Shown: positions 33,356 through 43,152 of the stretch, piece after piece | Numbering within the stretch: the first letter of the stretch is position 1 | How the letters are laid out: each line of letters begins with the position of its first letter | From: Peribacillus simplex | GTDB taxonomy: Bacteria > Bacillota > Bacilli > Bacillales > DSM-1321 | Direction: 5' to 3' | Length of the DNA: 64,000 nucleotides | Assembly (NCBI RefSeq): GCF_030123325.1 | Contig: NZ_CP126106.1 | Coordinates: 4,678,001 to 4,742,000 of the forward strand | Translations under genes and position numbers: made by a program | The notes under the pieces: model-generated | What the model saw: the letters and a program-made list of their open reading frames with translations, nothing else | Database searches by the model: none | What the model was told of the DNA's origin: nothing

Positions 33356-33805
33356 TTAAACTAAATTCCTTATTACTGGCATGGAACGTTCTTGGAGGCT
33401 CTCGGAAAGAAGGCTATACGCAACTACCTTATTCTTGTACTGTTTGACTACATCCACGTGGTCGTTGTAAATGTACACAAATAATCGAACATCATTTTTT
33501 CCTCTTTTAGTATCAATCATTATTGGAATCCCACTGTTCTCTGGATGTAAAAACAATTGCTCGTTCCCTGGAAATATATGATTTTTTTTCAAAAACTTAG
33601 CTTCGTTAAAATAATCAATTACTTGAATTTTGTCTTCACCTTCCAAACGTTTTCCATCAAAGGTTACGATTGCATTCGCGCCACTAATTTCTGAATGTAT
33701 TTTAAATTTACTCAGAATCCAATTCACTGCATCGGTTGGAAGGCAGGTAACTAATAATTTAAGCAAACCTAAGATAATTGTCAAAATCAATACAGGCACT
33801 GTCAT
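33356..33805 (-). CDS. YfmQ-family protein
   Basis: 149 residues. An N-terminal helix (LILTIILGLLKLLVTCLP) anchors a soluble domain with NEAKFLKKNHIFPGNEQLFLHPENSG, RGKNDVRLFVYIYNDHVDVVKQYK and VAYSLLSESLQ, which I recognise as the Bacillus YfmQ family of unknown function. ATG 33805 has GGAG 11 nt upstream. MITE copy 3 lies 36 nt upstream. Confidence 0.75.
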   Translation of the reverse strand: MTVPVLILTIILGLLKLLVTCLPTDAVNWILSKFKIHSEISGANAIVTFDGKRLEGEDKIQVIDYFNEAKFLKKNHIFPGNEQLFLHPENSGIPIMIDTKRGKNDVRLFVYIYNDHVDVVKQYKNKVVAYSLLSESLQERSMPVIRNLV

Positions 33806-33841
33806 ATTTCATCATCTCCGCTACTTTATAATTTAATGATT

Positions 33842-34061
33842 GGCTGTTTTTGAATGATTTGTTGCTATTTACCAAACAAAGCGATGTGGTTGATTTCCCC
33901 TCCAGATGCTCGCTTTTTAGCGGGGCGGGCGGTGAGCCGCCTCGGCGTAAATGCCTATGGGGTATCAACTGTCCCGCTGCTCCCGCAGGAGTCTCGCACT
34001 TGCGCTCCAATCAACCTTAAATCGTTGCGTTTTAAAAACAACAATCTTTACGAAATGAGCC
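33842..34061 (-). mobile_element. MITE copy 3
   Basis: 220 bp, GGCTGTTTTTGAATG at the left and CTTTACGAAATGAGCC at the right. Perfect 8-bp target duplication TAATGATT at 33834-33841 and 34062-34069. Confidence 0.93.
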
Positions 34062-34323
34062 TAATGATTAAATGAAAGAGACGGTCAGTTTTTCTTTGTA
34101 GTGACTGTCAAACTCTTCATTTCGGCTTACAAAAGCTATTTTTTTTACGAATCAATCAGATTCTTTTCGTTCACATTTCCGTCACATATGTGAACAAATT
34201 CACAATTTCCCGCAAATAGAGCATGTCTTGTAAATCACTCGTACAAAACACTAGCTTTATATAATTAAGCCTATATTTCTATACATTTTGATTTGCTATT
34301 ATAGCAATCATTCACATAATATC

Positions 34324-34518
34324 TTAGGCTAATTTTATTACGAAGTAGATGATGCCCACAGTTAATATTAGGGCAAGACCCATATAAATGTAACTAAGGT
34401 TCAGCAAATTCCCTCTCGTTGCTGCAGAATAATCACTATCACTCTTCCCCGCTAACGAAAGGGTGCCAACCAGGGCAACTAAACTAATGGCTACTACTAA
34501 TATTACACTTATCGTCAT
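34324..34518 (-). CDS. 64-residue two-helix membrane protein
   Basis: ATG 34518 is 7 nt after AAGGAGGCG. Two hydrophobic segments (VILVVAISLVALVGTLSLA and IYMGLALILTVGIIYFVI) flank a polar loop KSDSDYSAATRGN. It looks like a genuine small membrane protein of Bacillus. I know no function. Confidence 0.75.
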   Translation of the reverse strand: MTISVILVVAISLVALVGTLSLAGKSDSDYSAATRGNLLNLSYIYMGLALILTVGIIYFVIKLA

Positions 34519-34937
34519 GATCCAACGCCTCCTTTACTTCCTTGAGCCATTTCAAATTATTCCGATTCTCATCGCATATCGCAGTGTATCATTCCTAATT
34601 GGCATGTCAAAATTAAATTGCCCAGGTTGATCGCTCATCGTAAATATATTAGAAAACCCTACTTCTCTATAATAAAAGAACAGCCAATTTTAGGGCCATC
34701 CAATCAAGTGAAATTTCCACCATCCACTTGCTGAATTCTCGTTAATATACATAGAAAAGGGCAAAGCGCCTCTGAAGGAACGGCTAAGATACCACGCCTT
34801 GTGGTAACTCCAGACCTAACTTGCTTCCTCGAAAAAGACAAAAGTTCGTCGAATAACGTAACTTTCATCAAATGATGTTCCTGAATCAACTGACCCAAAA
34901 CAACACCTTTAACTCCTCGGGTATGGTTATCATTTAG
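34519..34937. other. Gap without a convincing gene
   Basis: About 420 bp. A minus-strand frame from 34704 runs on into the family B repeat but has no ribosome-binding site or known motif. I see no RNA structure of note. Confidence 0.5.
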
Positions 34938-35072
34938 ATGTGGATTTCCACTCCAGGCACTCGCTTTCCGCGGGCGGTCCGGGAGCCTCCTCGGCGCTCG
35001 CCTGCGGGGTCTCCCTTTGACGCGCTTTTCTAAGCAGGAGTCTCGTACTTTAAGTTCCAATCAACTGGAACG
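34938..35072. repeat. GC-rich interspersed repeat, family B copy
   Basis: Same block order as 9495-9630, including CACTCGCTTTCCGCGGGCGG and TTTTCTAAGCAGGAGTCTCG. It ends in AATCAAC, as several repeats here do. Confidence 0.75.
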
Positions 35073-35149
35073 TTTTTTAAAAGAACCAGCTGCAGGCCGG
35101 TCTCATTCTGAACCATGTTCTAGACTAGGTTATCCTTCATGTTTTTTTC

Positions 35150-35295
35150 CTGTAACACTTATTGGATTGAAGAAATTTGCGACACTCCTGCCGAATTACT
35201 GGCTAGCCGAGACACCACAGGCGCTTACGCCGAGGAGGCTTGGCAGACAGTCGGCGGAAAGGGAGTGGATTTCTGAAATCACCGGAACCTTTTAA
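35150..35295. repeat. GC-rich interspersed repeat, family C copy 1
   Basis: TGCCGAATTACTGGCTAGCC, GAGACACCACAGGCGCTT and TTGGCAGACAGTCGGCGGAA match the reverse complement of 55495-55680. It has the same overall plan as the MITE but distinct sequence. Confidence 0.7.
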
Positions 35296-35356
35296 TAAAA
35301 AAAACTGCAGGCAAACCGAACCAGTTTGTCCACAGTATGAATATGAAAGCATATGA

Positions 35357-36787
35357 TTATAAACTTTTTACAGCCTCTGCAAACCTTTTGATGCCTTCGT
35401 GAATGGAATCCTCATTTTCCCTTGCAAAAGTAAAGCGTACATATTCCTTATTTGTACCTAAGGTTGAACCTGGAACGTATATGACTCCCCTTTTGATGGA
35501 TTCCTCCAGTAACTTTATTTCGTTCAATGGCACCCTAAGCTTACACCACAAATGAATTCCACCATTTGGCGAATAATACTCAACTTCTTTATGCAGGAAT
35601 TGTTGAAGACTCGAAACGATTGCATCCCTTCTTTTTTCCAGTTGCTCCCTTAAGTAGGTAATATGGGCAGGAAAATACTCTGAATCCAAAAAATCATTTG
35701 CAATCCATTGAGTGAATGAGCCATGGCCGAAATCAACCTGCTGCTTAGCATCAGATAGTCTCTCTATAACGGATTTAGGTCCGATAATCCACCCAATTCT
35801 TAAACCGGAAGCAACAATTTTTGACAATGAGCTTATATATAAAACATTTCCGTTGTTATCCATCGATTTAAGAGTGGAAATTTCTTCACCGGCAAAGGAA
35901 GTTAAACTATAAGGATCGTCTTCTATGACCGGTATTCCATAATCGGATGAAAGTTCCAGAATCCGTTTGCGGCGGTTGATATGCAGGACAGTTCCTGTAG
36001 GGTTTTGAAATACAGGGTTCAAAAAAATCATCCTGATCCGGTGTTTTTTATGGAGTTCCAATAAATCCTCCGGGTTGATGCCATCTTTATCAACTGGTAA
36101 AGGAAAAATCCTTAGCCCCGCGGATTGAAAGATGGGAAGGTTGTAACTATATGATGGATCTTCCATTACAACGGCATCTCCTGGCTTTAACAAGCATTGG
36201 ACCACCAGATGCAGGGCCTGCTGTGCACCAGAAGTAATGAGTACGGAAGATGGATGCGTGTCAATTCTCCTATACTGTTTAACATGATTGGTTATCGTTT
36301 CCCTCAAAACCGCATTGCCCTGTGGGTGATCATAACCCAAACTGCCAATGAAGGACCTATTGGAAATGATTTCACGTAAGGATTGGACTGGAAATAAGTC
36401 TTCTGAAAGCTCCCCGCTAGCTAAGTTAATAACTTGATGCCCTTCCGTCTCTTTACGTATTCTTTGGGTTACTGGCATATTGGGCAAAAAAGAACCCGCT
36501 TCAATATATCGATTCCAGCTAGGTATACGTTTTCGTGTAACTCCCCAGATATCCTTGCTGATCATCGTTCCGCTTCCTTTTATTCGTTCAACCAGTCCAT
36601 TTGCTTCCAATTCATCATAAGCCTTAACAACTGTGCTTCTGTTAACTCCCAGTTCACTAGCCAAGAAGCGTTCAGACGGTAGCGGCTTATCCAATAAAAA
36701 TGTTCCATCAGCAATGCCACTCTCGATGTAAGCTGCTATTTGTTTATATAAAGGCTTCTTGGATTTTCTGTCAATTTTCCATTCCAT
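35357..36787 (-). CDS. MocR-type regulator (GntR winged helix fused to aminotransferase)
   Basis: 476 residues. The GntR wing is at 1-75 (PLYKQIAAYIESGIADG, LPSERFLASELGVNRSTVVKAYDEL). A linker leads to a class I aminotransferase fold with the PLP lysine in LYISSLSKIVASGLRIGWI and ITSGAQQALHLVVQ. MocR proteins sense PLP or an amine-PLP adduct. Targets cannot be told: the neighbours are a repeat region and the end of the bacteriocin cluster. Confidence 0.93.
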   Translation of the reverse strand: MEWKIDRKSKKPLYKQIAAYIESGIADGTFLLDKPLPSERFLASELGVNRSTVVKAYDELEANGLVERIKGSGTMISKDIWGVTRKRIPSWNRYIEAGSFLPNMPVTQRIRKETEGHQVINLASGELSEDLFPVQSLREIISNRSFIGSLGYDHPQGNAVLRETITNHVKQYRRIDTHPSSVLITSGAQQALHLVVQCLLKPGDAVVMEDPSYSYNLPIFQSAGLRIFPLPVDKDGINPEDLLELHKKHRIRMIFLNPVFQNPTGTVLHINRRKRILELSSDYGIPVIEDDPYSLTSFAGEEISTLKSMDNNGNVLYISSLSKIVASGLRIGWIIGPKSVIERLSDAKQQVDFGHGSFTQWIANDFLDSEYFPAHITYLREQLEKRRDAIVSSLQQFLHKEVEYYSPNGGIHLWCKLRVPLNEIKLLEESIKRGVIYVPGSTLGTNKEYVRFTFARENEDSIHEGIKRFAEAVKSL

Positions 36788-36958
36788 AAGCTACATCCTT
36801 TAAAATGTTTAGTTAAAAGCGTACTACATTATGAACTTTATATACTTATTCATTCCCAAAAGCAGTAAAACCTTATAATTCAGTATAATCTTCAGCCGGG
36901 AGTATTGCACTTTTAGGTTGGAAGCTATACCATTTTTCAAGTTCCAGTTTTTTATTAA

Positions 36959-37178
36959 GGCTGTTTTCGCATACTTTGTTGCCATTTACCAAGTAATGCG
37001 GTGTGGTTGATTTCCCCTCCAGATGCTCGCTTTTTAGCGGGGCGGGCGGTGAGCCTCCTCGGCGTAAACGCCTGTGGGGTCTCACCTGTCCCGCTGCTCC
37101 CGCAGGAGTCTCGCACTTGCGCTCCAATCAACCTTAAATCGTTTCGTTTTAAAAACAACAATCTTAACGAAAAGACCC
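36959..37178 (-). mobile_element. MITE copy 4
   Basis: 220 bp, GGCTGTTTTCGCATACTTTG to CTTAACGAAAAGACCC. Perfect 8-bp target duplication TTTATTAA at 36951-36958 and 37179-37186. Confidence 0.93.
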
Positions 37179-37216
37179 TTTATTAATAATGGGATTTTCC
37201 TCATTTAATAGAAACG

Positions 37217-37244
37217 GCCTTCATTCTTTAAAAGGAATGAAGGC
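37217..37244 (-). terminator. Terminator of the bacteriocin biosynthesis operon
   Basis: GCCTTCATTC (37217-37226) with GAATGAAGGC (37235-37244), directly after the SagB-type gene. Confidence 0.75.
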
Positions 37245-37257
37245 TATAATTACATCT

Positions 37258-38826
37258 TTAACTATGCAGACTCCCCTTCAGCCAAGGGCGATCATGATAG
37301 TGTCCGATCGGGATTTGGATCAGGCCCGTTTTCCTTTGCGGACCGCCTATCTTGTAAAGTTCATCACACATATTCACATCAAAGCCGAGCAGCGGGTGTC
37401 CGTTCATTCCGAGGGCTGACGACGCTAGCAGTAATTTCTGAACGAGCATCCCCGCTTCCATTTGCTGGATGCGGTATCCTCTATATCCAAGTTGCGTTTT
37501 GGAATAATCCCGCTCACCAACTACATGTATGCAGATCGGCACTTGCTGAAAATTCATGATATCGAGGGACATTCCGTATTGCAATAGGAGCCTCTGATCT
37601 CCTGATTGTATCTGTCGTAATGAATGTGTCGTGCTGTCGTAATGGTATGCACCATCTTGAATGTCTTCCACATTATACAAACAAGCATATAATGAAACGC
37701 GATGTTCGTTGTTCTCGCTTTTTCCATCCAAGTCATTTCGATAGGAGAACGAAGCGGTTGCCTCCTGCAGGAGAGCAGCCAGTTGCCATTGACTGACTTT
37801 ACCGAGTACGAAGTCCATTTCAGGTGAAAATCGCTTCCGGCAAACTGATGCCAAGTCATAGGACAACCGCTTCACGATAGGAAGGGCTACAATATGTCCT
37901 TCGGGCTTCGCCCCATTCTTCGGACTGATCCGCCGGAATGATTGGGTGGATTCGATCATGGATGCTTCATTCATTTTAGTCAGCATCGGAAATTCCCTGA
38001 TTCTTCGCGACCGAACATAGTGTTGGGGCTGAATATCCGTCAATTCCAGCAATAATTCCGTTGAATTGACAGGCCGGTCCATACTCCTTTCTTCTCTAAA
38101 TCTAAAAGAAGGTTCTTCCGATAAGGGGATCACAGCATACGTGCTCTCTTCCTCTTCCGAAAGCCCGAGCAGATGATTGATGGCCCGATCAAGGAATTGG
38201 AAGCACACCCCGGCTGCGATTCCAAACCGTTTCGCCACTTCGAGCAACTGTCCAAGAAGCACGCCTGCATCCAGACCTTGCAGACGGTATGAAAAGTTAT
38301 TATATTTGTAGAAGTTTTTCCAAAACATCGTCGATACAAAAACGGTGCCAAAGCATGCGGACATATCAAAGGTTTCACCAAGAGCTTTTGTTATATATGA
38401 ATCAAAATTCCCTTCCCGCAGCAAAACCAACCGGTGGTGTGCCGCATCATAATGGTATACACCAGCAGATAATCCCTCCAGCTTCAAGTACACGTACAAT
38501 TCACTTGGATACAAAGCTCCGCCTGATGGCGGAAAACGCCGGAATGACTGCATGAGGTCCTCAGATTCCGAGGAACTCGGTACCTGACTGACTTGGGTCA
38601 GGCCATATGCATACCAGAGAAAATGACCGATTCCTTCGAGGTCCTGTTTTGAAGGTCCGCTGCACCCCTCGAGCGTCAGCGGCACCTCCAGTGATAGCGG
38701 AAAAACAGGCAAGTCACGGTAAAGCTTATACGTTAGCGGTGCATCATCCCAATCCACTTCCCAATCCGGCGGACTTGCCTTTTCGATATCAAAATGCAAA
38801 TTGTGTAAAAATGCCTCTAGACTCAT
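37258..38826 (-). CDS. SagB-type FMN dehydrogenase, two nitroreductase domains
   Basis: 522 residues. Two tandem nitroreductase-like halves: the first has RRFPPSGGALYPSELYVYLK and VYHYDAAHHRLVLL, the second has HRVSLYACLYNVEDIQDGAYHYD and LASSALGMNGHPLLGFD. SagB enzymes oxidise azolines to azoles with FMN in thiazole/oxazole-modified peptides. The two-domain form occurs in heterocycloanthracin clusters. ATG 38826 has AGGAGG upstream. Last gene of the operon. Confidence 0.9.
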   Translation of the reverse strand: MSLEAFLHNLHFDIEKASPPDWEVDWDDAPLTYKLYRDLPVFPLSLEVPLTLEGCSGPSKQDLEGIGHFLWYAYGLTQVSQVPSSSESEDLMQSFRRFPPSGGALYPSELYVYLKLEGLSAGVYHYDAAHHRLVLLREGNFDSYITKALGETFDMSACFGTVFVSTMFWKNFYKYNNFSYRLQGLDAGVLLGQLLEVAKRFGIAAGVCFQFLDRAINHLLGLSEEEESTYAVIPLSEEPSFRFREERSMDRPVNSTELLLELTDIQPQHYVRSRRIREFPMLTKMNEASMIESTQSFRRISPKNGAKPEGHIVALPIVKRLSYDLASVCRKRFSPEMDFVLGKVSQWQLAALLQEATASFSYRNDLDGKSENNEHRVSLYACLYNVEDIQDGAYHYDSTTHSLRQIQSGDQRLLLQYGMSLDIMNFQQVPICIHVVGERDYSKTQLGYRGYRIQQMEAGMLVQKLLLASSALGMNGHPLLGFDVNMCDELYKIGGPQRKTGLIQIPIGHYHDRPWLKGSLHS

Positions 38827-38849
38827 CCTCCAACCTCCTAAATCACCGC

Positions 38850-40793
38850 TTATGGAAAAGGATGCGGATGCGGATTGAGCTGTTCGAATTCAAGCGGCCG
38901 TTCAGCATATCCTATTTCCATCGGAACCCTCAGTATTCTCTCAAGCCCCGTTATGCGGGTAAGATGATGGCCGAATGTCATCGGCAGCATCCCCGGTATC
39001 AGCACTTTCACGCAATGTAATCCATTCCGTGCAATTTCCGGTGTCGTCTGACCCACCACGATCACCTCGAGTTGCAATCGGCGAAACTCCTGAAGGATTT
39101 CCTGCAAATCTTCCGTCAAGTCCGGATGGTTCACCTTTTCCCCGTATTCTTCAGCGAATGTTCGCATCGGGCGGTCATCATCCAGCAGAAACTGCAGCCG
39201 CTCTTCGGCTTGCGGTAAACCGTAAAGCATACCATGATCATCCATTTTCCGTACCAGTGAGGAATCATGCAGCATTTTCTCAACCTCATCCTGGTTCTCT
39301 TCCAATTTATCGTCAAGTGTCAGCATCATGCCCGCCAACTCGAAAACCGCGCTTTTCACAGCCCGGACCGGGTCCAGATGGGCCCCTGCGGCACAGATGA
39401 TATTCAATCCTTTTTGTTTCCTGTTTTTCGCCAACGCCCATACGCTCGGGATACCATGTTCCATGGTCGAATTAAACAAATGGATATCATATCCCGCTGC
39501 CGCCCTCGCCCTGTCAATCATCAGCTCAAGTTCTTTGTCATTTGCTGAATATGGGTCAAGACGTGTGAGGGGCAGCTGCGCATACCAGGTCAGAAGAAAC
39601 GAATCACGTTCGACCACTTCCATGATGCCGTAGAAAATGGCCTCCTCCAAACTTCCCCCTAAAGCACAGCCATTGGAAGTTTCATAGACAAATCCATGAC
39701 CGCAGCCCAAGCTGTAATAGGAAAGCAATTCCGGGACCAAGATCGGCCGCTCTTGCAAAAATGAGTGGCCCCACACCCAATCTATCGAGCGGTCAGGATT
39801 AAACGGCTGAAACGGGAAATCCCGCTGTGCATAATTTTCCTTCGAGTGTACCCCTATCCTGATGGGATCGAGCGCAAAATCTTTAAGGTTGTTGTAACTG
39901 TCATGTATGACTGTCCGTTTACCGCGGGGCTCCATTCCGCAATACCTTTCCAATCCCTCCAATATGGCAGTCATCTCACTGACCGCATATGAGAGAGTAC
40001 GGCCTGCCGCCCCCTCATCTCCTATGAACAAAGGCAAATTAACACTTACATCGGCAAATGGCGGCACAAGGTCTATCATTTTATTATTCAAGAAACCTGT
40101 GCGATGGTCCAGGTAATCCTTGGCCAGAACTTCATTCAGCTCCTCCATTGAACGGGTACGGTAACTGCCGGGACTGATCTTCGGACTTGGCTGCAACGAA
40201 ATCCTGGCACGCTCCTTCGAGTCATCAGGTAATGCTGAGCAAACCGGACACAATGGATCTGGTAAAAATGAGTGCCACGAGCCATTCAGCGTTTTCAAGT
40301 TGATGATTGATACACACCCTTCCGAACGGGCGCCTTCCCCTTTCATCGCCTTCCTTACCTCTGCACAAATCAAGTGTGCCATCTGTAAAAGGCCTGTGCG
40401 TGATGCAGCCGCATCACGATCTATCCCCCCATTTTCCTCCAGCTGTTTGCGGATTCCCCACATTTCTTTTCGATCGCGCCCGGCCATGAGATGCCTTTGG
40501 TCCGCACACTGTGAGCAGCCAGGAACATCCGGGCGCACCAACGGACCTATCACTCCCTCTCCAAATGATACGAACCCCCGCAGCCATGGAATGCCCGCTT
40601 GCCTTATCACCTCTTCCGCCTTTAAATGGACGGCGGGATTCCAGGCATCTTGCAGCAGAAGGACCATAGCCGCCGTTTTCGGTATTCCTGCCTCGAAATC
40701 GGTTTGGCGATTCACCTGATATTGGCCGGACAGGTCCCCATGAACATGGTCGGCCAACACTCCTTCCCCGACAACCAATACGTCAGTTTTCAC
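38850..40793 (-). CDS. TOMM YcaO cyclodehydratase
   Basis: 647 residues from GTG 40793 (AGGAGG 7 nt upstream), overlapping the previous stop as GTGA. The N-terminal third is a ThiF-like docking domain with two CxxC pairs (GCSQCADQRHLMAG and CPVCSAL). The C-terminal YcaO domain has the ATP-binding features (VSEMTAILEGLERYCG, EAIFYGIMEVVERDSFLLTWYA) and ends in the proline-rich tail NPHPHPFP typical of azoline-forming YcaO proteins. It cyclises Cys residues of the precursor to thiazolines. Confidence 0.94.
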   Translation of the reverse strand: MKTDVLVVGEGVLADHVHGDLSGQYQVNRQTDFEAGIPKTAAMVLLLQDAWNPAVHLKAEEVIRQAGIPWLRGFVSFGEGVIGPLVRPDVPGCSQCADQRHLMAGRDRKEMWGIRKQLEENGGIDRDAAASRTGLLQMAHLICAEVRKAMKGEGARSEGCVSIINLKTLNGSWHSFLPDPLCPVCSALPDDSKERARISLQPSPKISPGSYRTRSMEELNEVLAKDYLDHRTGFLNNKMIDLVPPFADVSVNLPLFIGDEGAAGRTLSYAVSEMTAILEGLERYCGMEPRGKRTVIHDSYNNLKDFALDPIRIGVHSKENYAQRDFPFQPFNPDRSIDWVWGHSFLQERPILVPELLSYYSLGCGHGFVYETSNGCALGGSLEEAIFYGIMEVVERDSFLLTWYAQLPLTRLDPYSANDKELELMIDRARAAAGYDIHLFNSTMEHGIPSVWALAKNRKQKGLNIICAAGAHLDPVRAVKSAVFELAGMMLTLDDKLEENQDEVEKMLHDSSLVRKMDDHGMLYGLPQAEERLQFLLDDDRPMRTFAEEYGEKVNHPDLTEDLQEILQEFRRLQLEVIVVGQTTPEIARNGLHCVKVLIPGMLPMTFGHHLTRITGLERILRVPMEIGYAERPLEFEQLNPHPHPFP

Positions 40794-42739
40794 CCTGATT
40801 CCTCCTCTCGCAAGAACACCCCAAACACTCCTGCCATTTCTTCCTTCAAGAAAGGTTCCAGATTTAATTCGAAAACACAAATTCGCTTATTGTTCTTCTT
40901 CAAAACTTGAATGGCCGACTGTACTAGTTCGGAATTCCCTTTCACCCCGCATGAAGGAATCACAAGATTCAGGGGCATCTTTTCTTCCTCAAGAACAGGT
41001 GATGCCACTAAACCTGGAGCTGTTAAGCAAACCGTCTGATTTTGGACTTTCATGACGGCCTTTTGCAAGGCATTCCGTAAGGCGATCGTTACATTCAAAC
41101 CGACAGCTCCGGACCAACCGTCGCTCGTTCCTGCCCAAACTACCGGGAAACCGGACACTTCCTCACCCAACGCGATGATCGGTTCTCCTTGAAGCCGGGT
41201 CAGCGCTTGTAGATAATATCTGCAGCGCTCATCTTCCACTTGAGCCAACTGCACCGTCACGAGTTTCTCCTGGTTGAACCTCTTATTGCCAAACTCTTTA
41301 TCCAAACTGCTTTGCAATCCACGGCAAACACATTCAGCAAATGTTTCCCCTGCTCCGACACCGGACGATTCCTTTATATCGTCTGCCCCCTGAAGCGGTG
41401 GAAGAGTCGGGACGAGCTGGCTGAGAGTTCGGGATACATATGCTTCAACTCCTGCAAGACCGGCTTCCCTTCTCGCTTCCTCATGCGTCAGGTCTGAACG
41501 GATAATTTCGGGCAGCAGTTCGGCCGGACCGGACGACAGCGGATCAACAACCTGAACGCGGCATTGGGCCAACGGCAGCTGTTTTAAATCTCCCTCATCC
41601 CAACGATGAAAGATTCCGGATTCCGCGGATGTCAACCGGCTGAAATACATAAACACCTTCCCCGGCTCACTCGGGTCCGATTTCTGCTCGAGCCGTTGAT
41701 CAAAATCTTCAATCCATGCAGCAGTCCCCTTTCCCGTCACTCCCGGATGGGGAATGAACGGATGCCATTTTCCCTCCAATGTATCCATATCCAACAGATA
41801 AAATTGATTGGCTTGTTCTGCAGTCGTAACGCCTGTAGCGTCTTTAAACCATTCGAATGCCATTATATTGGCTAACATCGCTCCGGCTGTGGCGGAAAAG
41901 GAAGATGGTGCCTGACCTTTTTCCAGCTCAGCTTGATGTAAACGATGCCAAGCGGACTCCCAACACCCCTTGGAATCCGGATGGACGAGCGGACCAGCCA
42001 TGCCTACTTGATTGATGATCAATGCAGGAAACAGGATCTTCTTCCCTTGCCTGCAAACCGAATGAAGTTCTCTTAACTCCTCTATATCACCCTCTTGTGA
42101 CACATATAAAATGGAGTCAAAAGGCTGCACGATCTCCTGCCATTCAATCTCTACTCCCTTTTCACGCACGACCTCCCCTATGGCAACCTCGTCGTCCGTC
42201 TTACGCGCATGTGTCACGATTTCATTCAATCTTTTTCTATTGGTCGGTACCGTGTCCGTAATGAAGATATGGAATGTCGGCAATCCGGTTTCAATCAGTG
42301 AGGACACCAATGAAAGGAACAATGGGCCAGAACCTATAGCCAACGCCTTTTTCTTTCGATAAGTTTCAAAACGGTAGGCCCCGGAATCGCCGCAGCTTTC
42401 CAGGAACTCGATTTGTGAAGCATACCTTTCAAGTACTTGATTCCTTAATTGATGGGGACTGTCCTGACTCACATCCCGAACAAACCCATTACCGTACAAA
42501 ACCTCGGCAATTTCCATCACCCTGTTCCGGTATGGGCCAGGCAATCCGTCCGTCAACTCGCTTAATGTATGATTCCCGTTGAACATCGGTAATAGCTTTT
42601 CAATCCACTGTACGATCGAGCTGCCCTCCATACGGAACGAACTTATGTTATTCCTGAAATACACACCTCTGTTCGGTTCCGGAAGAAAAAACGTATCCCT
42701 TTTCACTTTTAAACGCATAGAAGGGGTCAAATTCACCAT
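40790..42739 (-). CDS. Putative thiazole-containing bacteriocin maturation protein (ThiF-like)
   Basis: 649 residues from ATG 42739 (AGGAGG 6 nt upstream). The N terminus (LTPSMRLKVKRDTFFLPEPNRGVYFRNN) and the ThiF/E1-like core (VGMAGPLVHPDSKGCWESAWHR) match the maturation protein next to heterocycloanthracin-type precursors. It is thought to bind the leader peptide and deliver it to YcaO. Lacking a full E1 active site, it is probably not itself an adenylating enzyme. Confidence 0.88.
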   Translation of the reverse strand: MVNLTPSMRLKVKRDTFFLPEPNRGVYFRNNISSFRMEGSSIVQWIEKLLPMFNGNHTLSELTDGLPGPYRNRVMEIAEVLYGNGFVRDVSQDSPHQLRNQVLERYASQIEFLESCGDSGAYRFETYRKKKALAIGSGPLFLSLVSSLIETGLPTFHIFITDTVPTNRKRLNEIVTHARKTDDEVAIGEVVREKGVEIEWQEIVQPFDSILYVSQEGDIEELRELHSVCRQGKKILFPALIINQVGMAGPLVHPDSKGCWESAWHRLHQAELEKGQAPSSFSATAGAMLANIMAFEWFKDATGVTTAEQANQFYLLDMDTLEGKWHPFIPHPGVTGKGTAAWIEDFDQRLEQKSDPSEPGKVFMYFSRLTSAESGIFHRWDEGDLKQLPLAQCRVQVVDPLSSGPAELLPEIIRSDLTHEEARREAGLAGVEAYVSRTLSQLVPTLPPLQGADDIKESSGVGAGETFAECVCRGLQSSLDKEFGNKRFNQEKLVTVQLAQVEDERCRYYLQALTRLQGEPIIALGEEVSGFPVVWAGTSDGWSGAVGLNVTIALRNALQKAVMKVQNQTVCLTAPGLVASPVLEEEKMPLNLVIPSCGVKGNSELVQSAIQVLKKNNKRICVFELNLEPFLKEEMAGVFGVFLREEESG

Positions 42740-42844
42740 TCCGTTCCTCCTAACCCGATGCATTCTAAGTGCTGCCATTAGCACAGCACTTCACTTTAAT
42801 CCTATGTACGACAATTTGTCCCTTATGTCTCATGCTATAAAGAA

Positions 42845-42868
42845 AAGTCCCTGCACATGCAGGGACTT
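42845..42868 (-). terminator. Terminator between precursor and biosynthetic genes
   Basis: AAGTCCCTGCA with TGCAGGGACTT; on the minus strand TTTTCTTTAT follows. Partial read-through would give more precursor than enzyme mRNA, as is common in RiPP operons. Confidence 0.85.
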
Positions 42869-42888
42869 CCTTTAGAAAACCTGGATAC

Positions 42889-43152
42889 TTAACCGCCGCA
42901 ACGTCCGCAACGACCGCCGCAACCTCCGCAGCGTCCGCATCCGCCACAGCGACCACAGCGACCACAGCGACCGCCGCAACCAAAGCAACCGAAGCACAAG
43001 AAACAGCCAAAACAGCCAAAGCAGCCACCCACACCAATGAATTGCCGGGACGAATCATCCAGATTGTACTGGTTTTGATCCCATGGAACCGGCTGAGTTA
43101 CCTGGAAATCATCGACATTCAGATTTTGCAATTGATTTTGAAATTCATACAT
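42889..43152 (-). CDS. Heterocycloanthracin/sonorensin-family TOMM precursor peptide
   Basis: 87 residues from ATG 43152, with GGAGG 9 nt upstream. The leader (about 1-43) contains QNQLQNLNVDDFQVTQPVPW. The core has 14 Cys: first five CF(G/L) units (CFGCFGCFLCFGCFGC), then nine Gly/Arg-spaced Cys (CGR, CGG, CGGR). There is no Ser or Thr in the core, so only thiazoles can form. The two halves differ: one aromatic, one cationic. Neighbours supply all three maturation proteins; no exporter or immunity gene is adjacent. Confidence 0.95.
   Translation of the reverse strand: MYEFQNQLQNLNVDDFQVTQPVPWDQNQYNLDDSSRQFIGVGGCFGCFGCFLCFGCFGCGGRCGRCGRCGGCGRCGGCGGRCGRCGG

Noticed and set aside
34704..35060. 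118-codon minus-strand frame
   Set aside because: Its 5' half lies in the family B repeat and it lacks start signals.
36873..37161. Small frames reading RRGGSPPAPLKSEHLEGK and similar, repeated at 33759, 45933, 47929 and 49288
   Set aside because: All lie inside the MITE copies; they recur because the DNA recurs and have no start signals.
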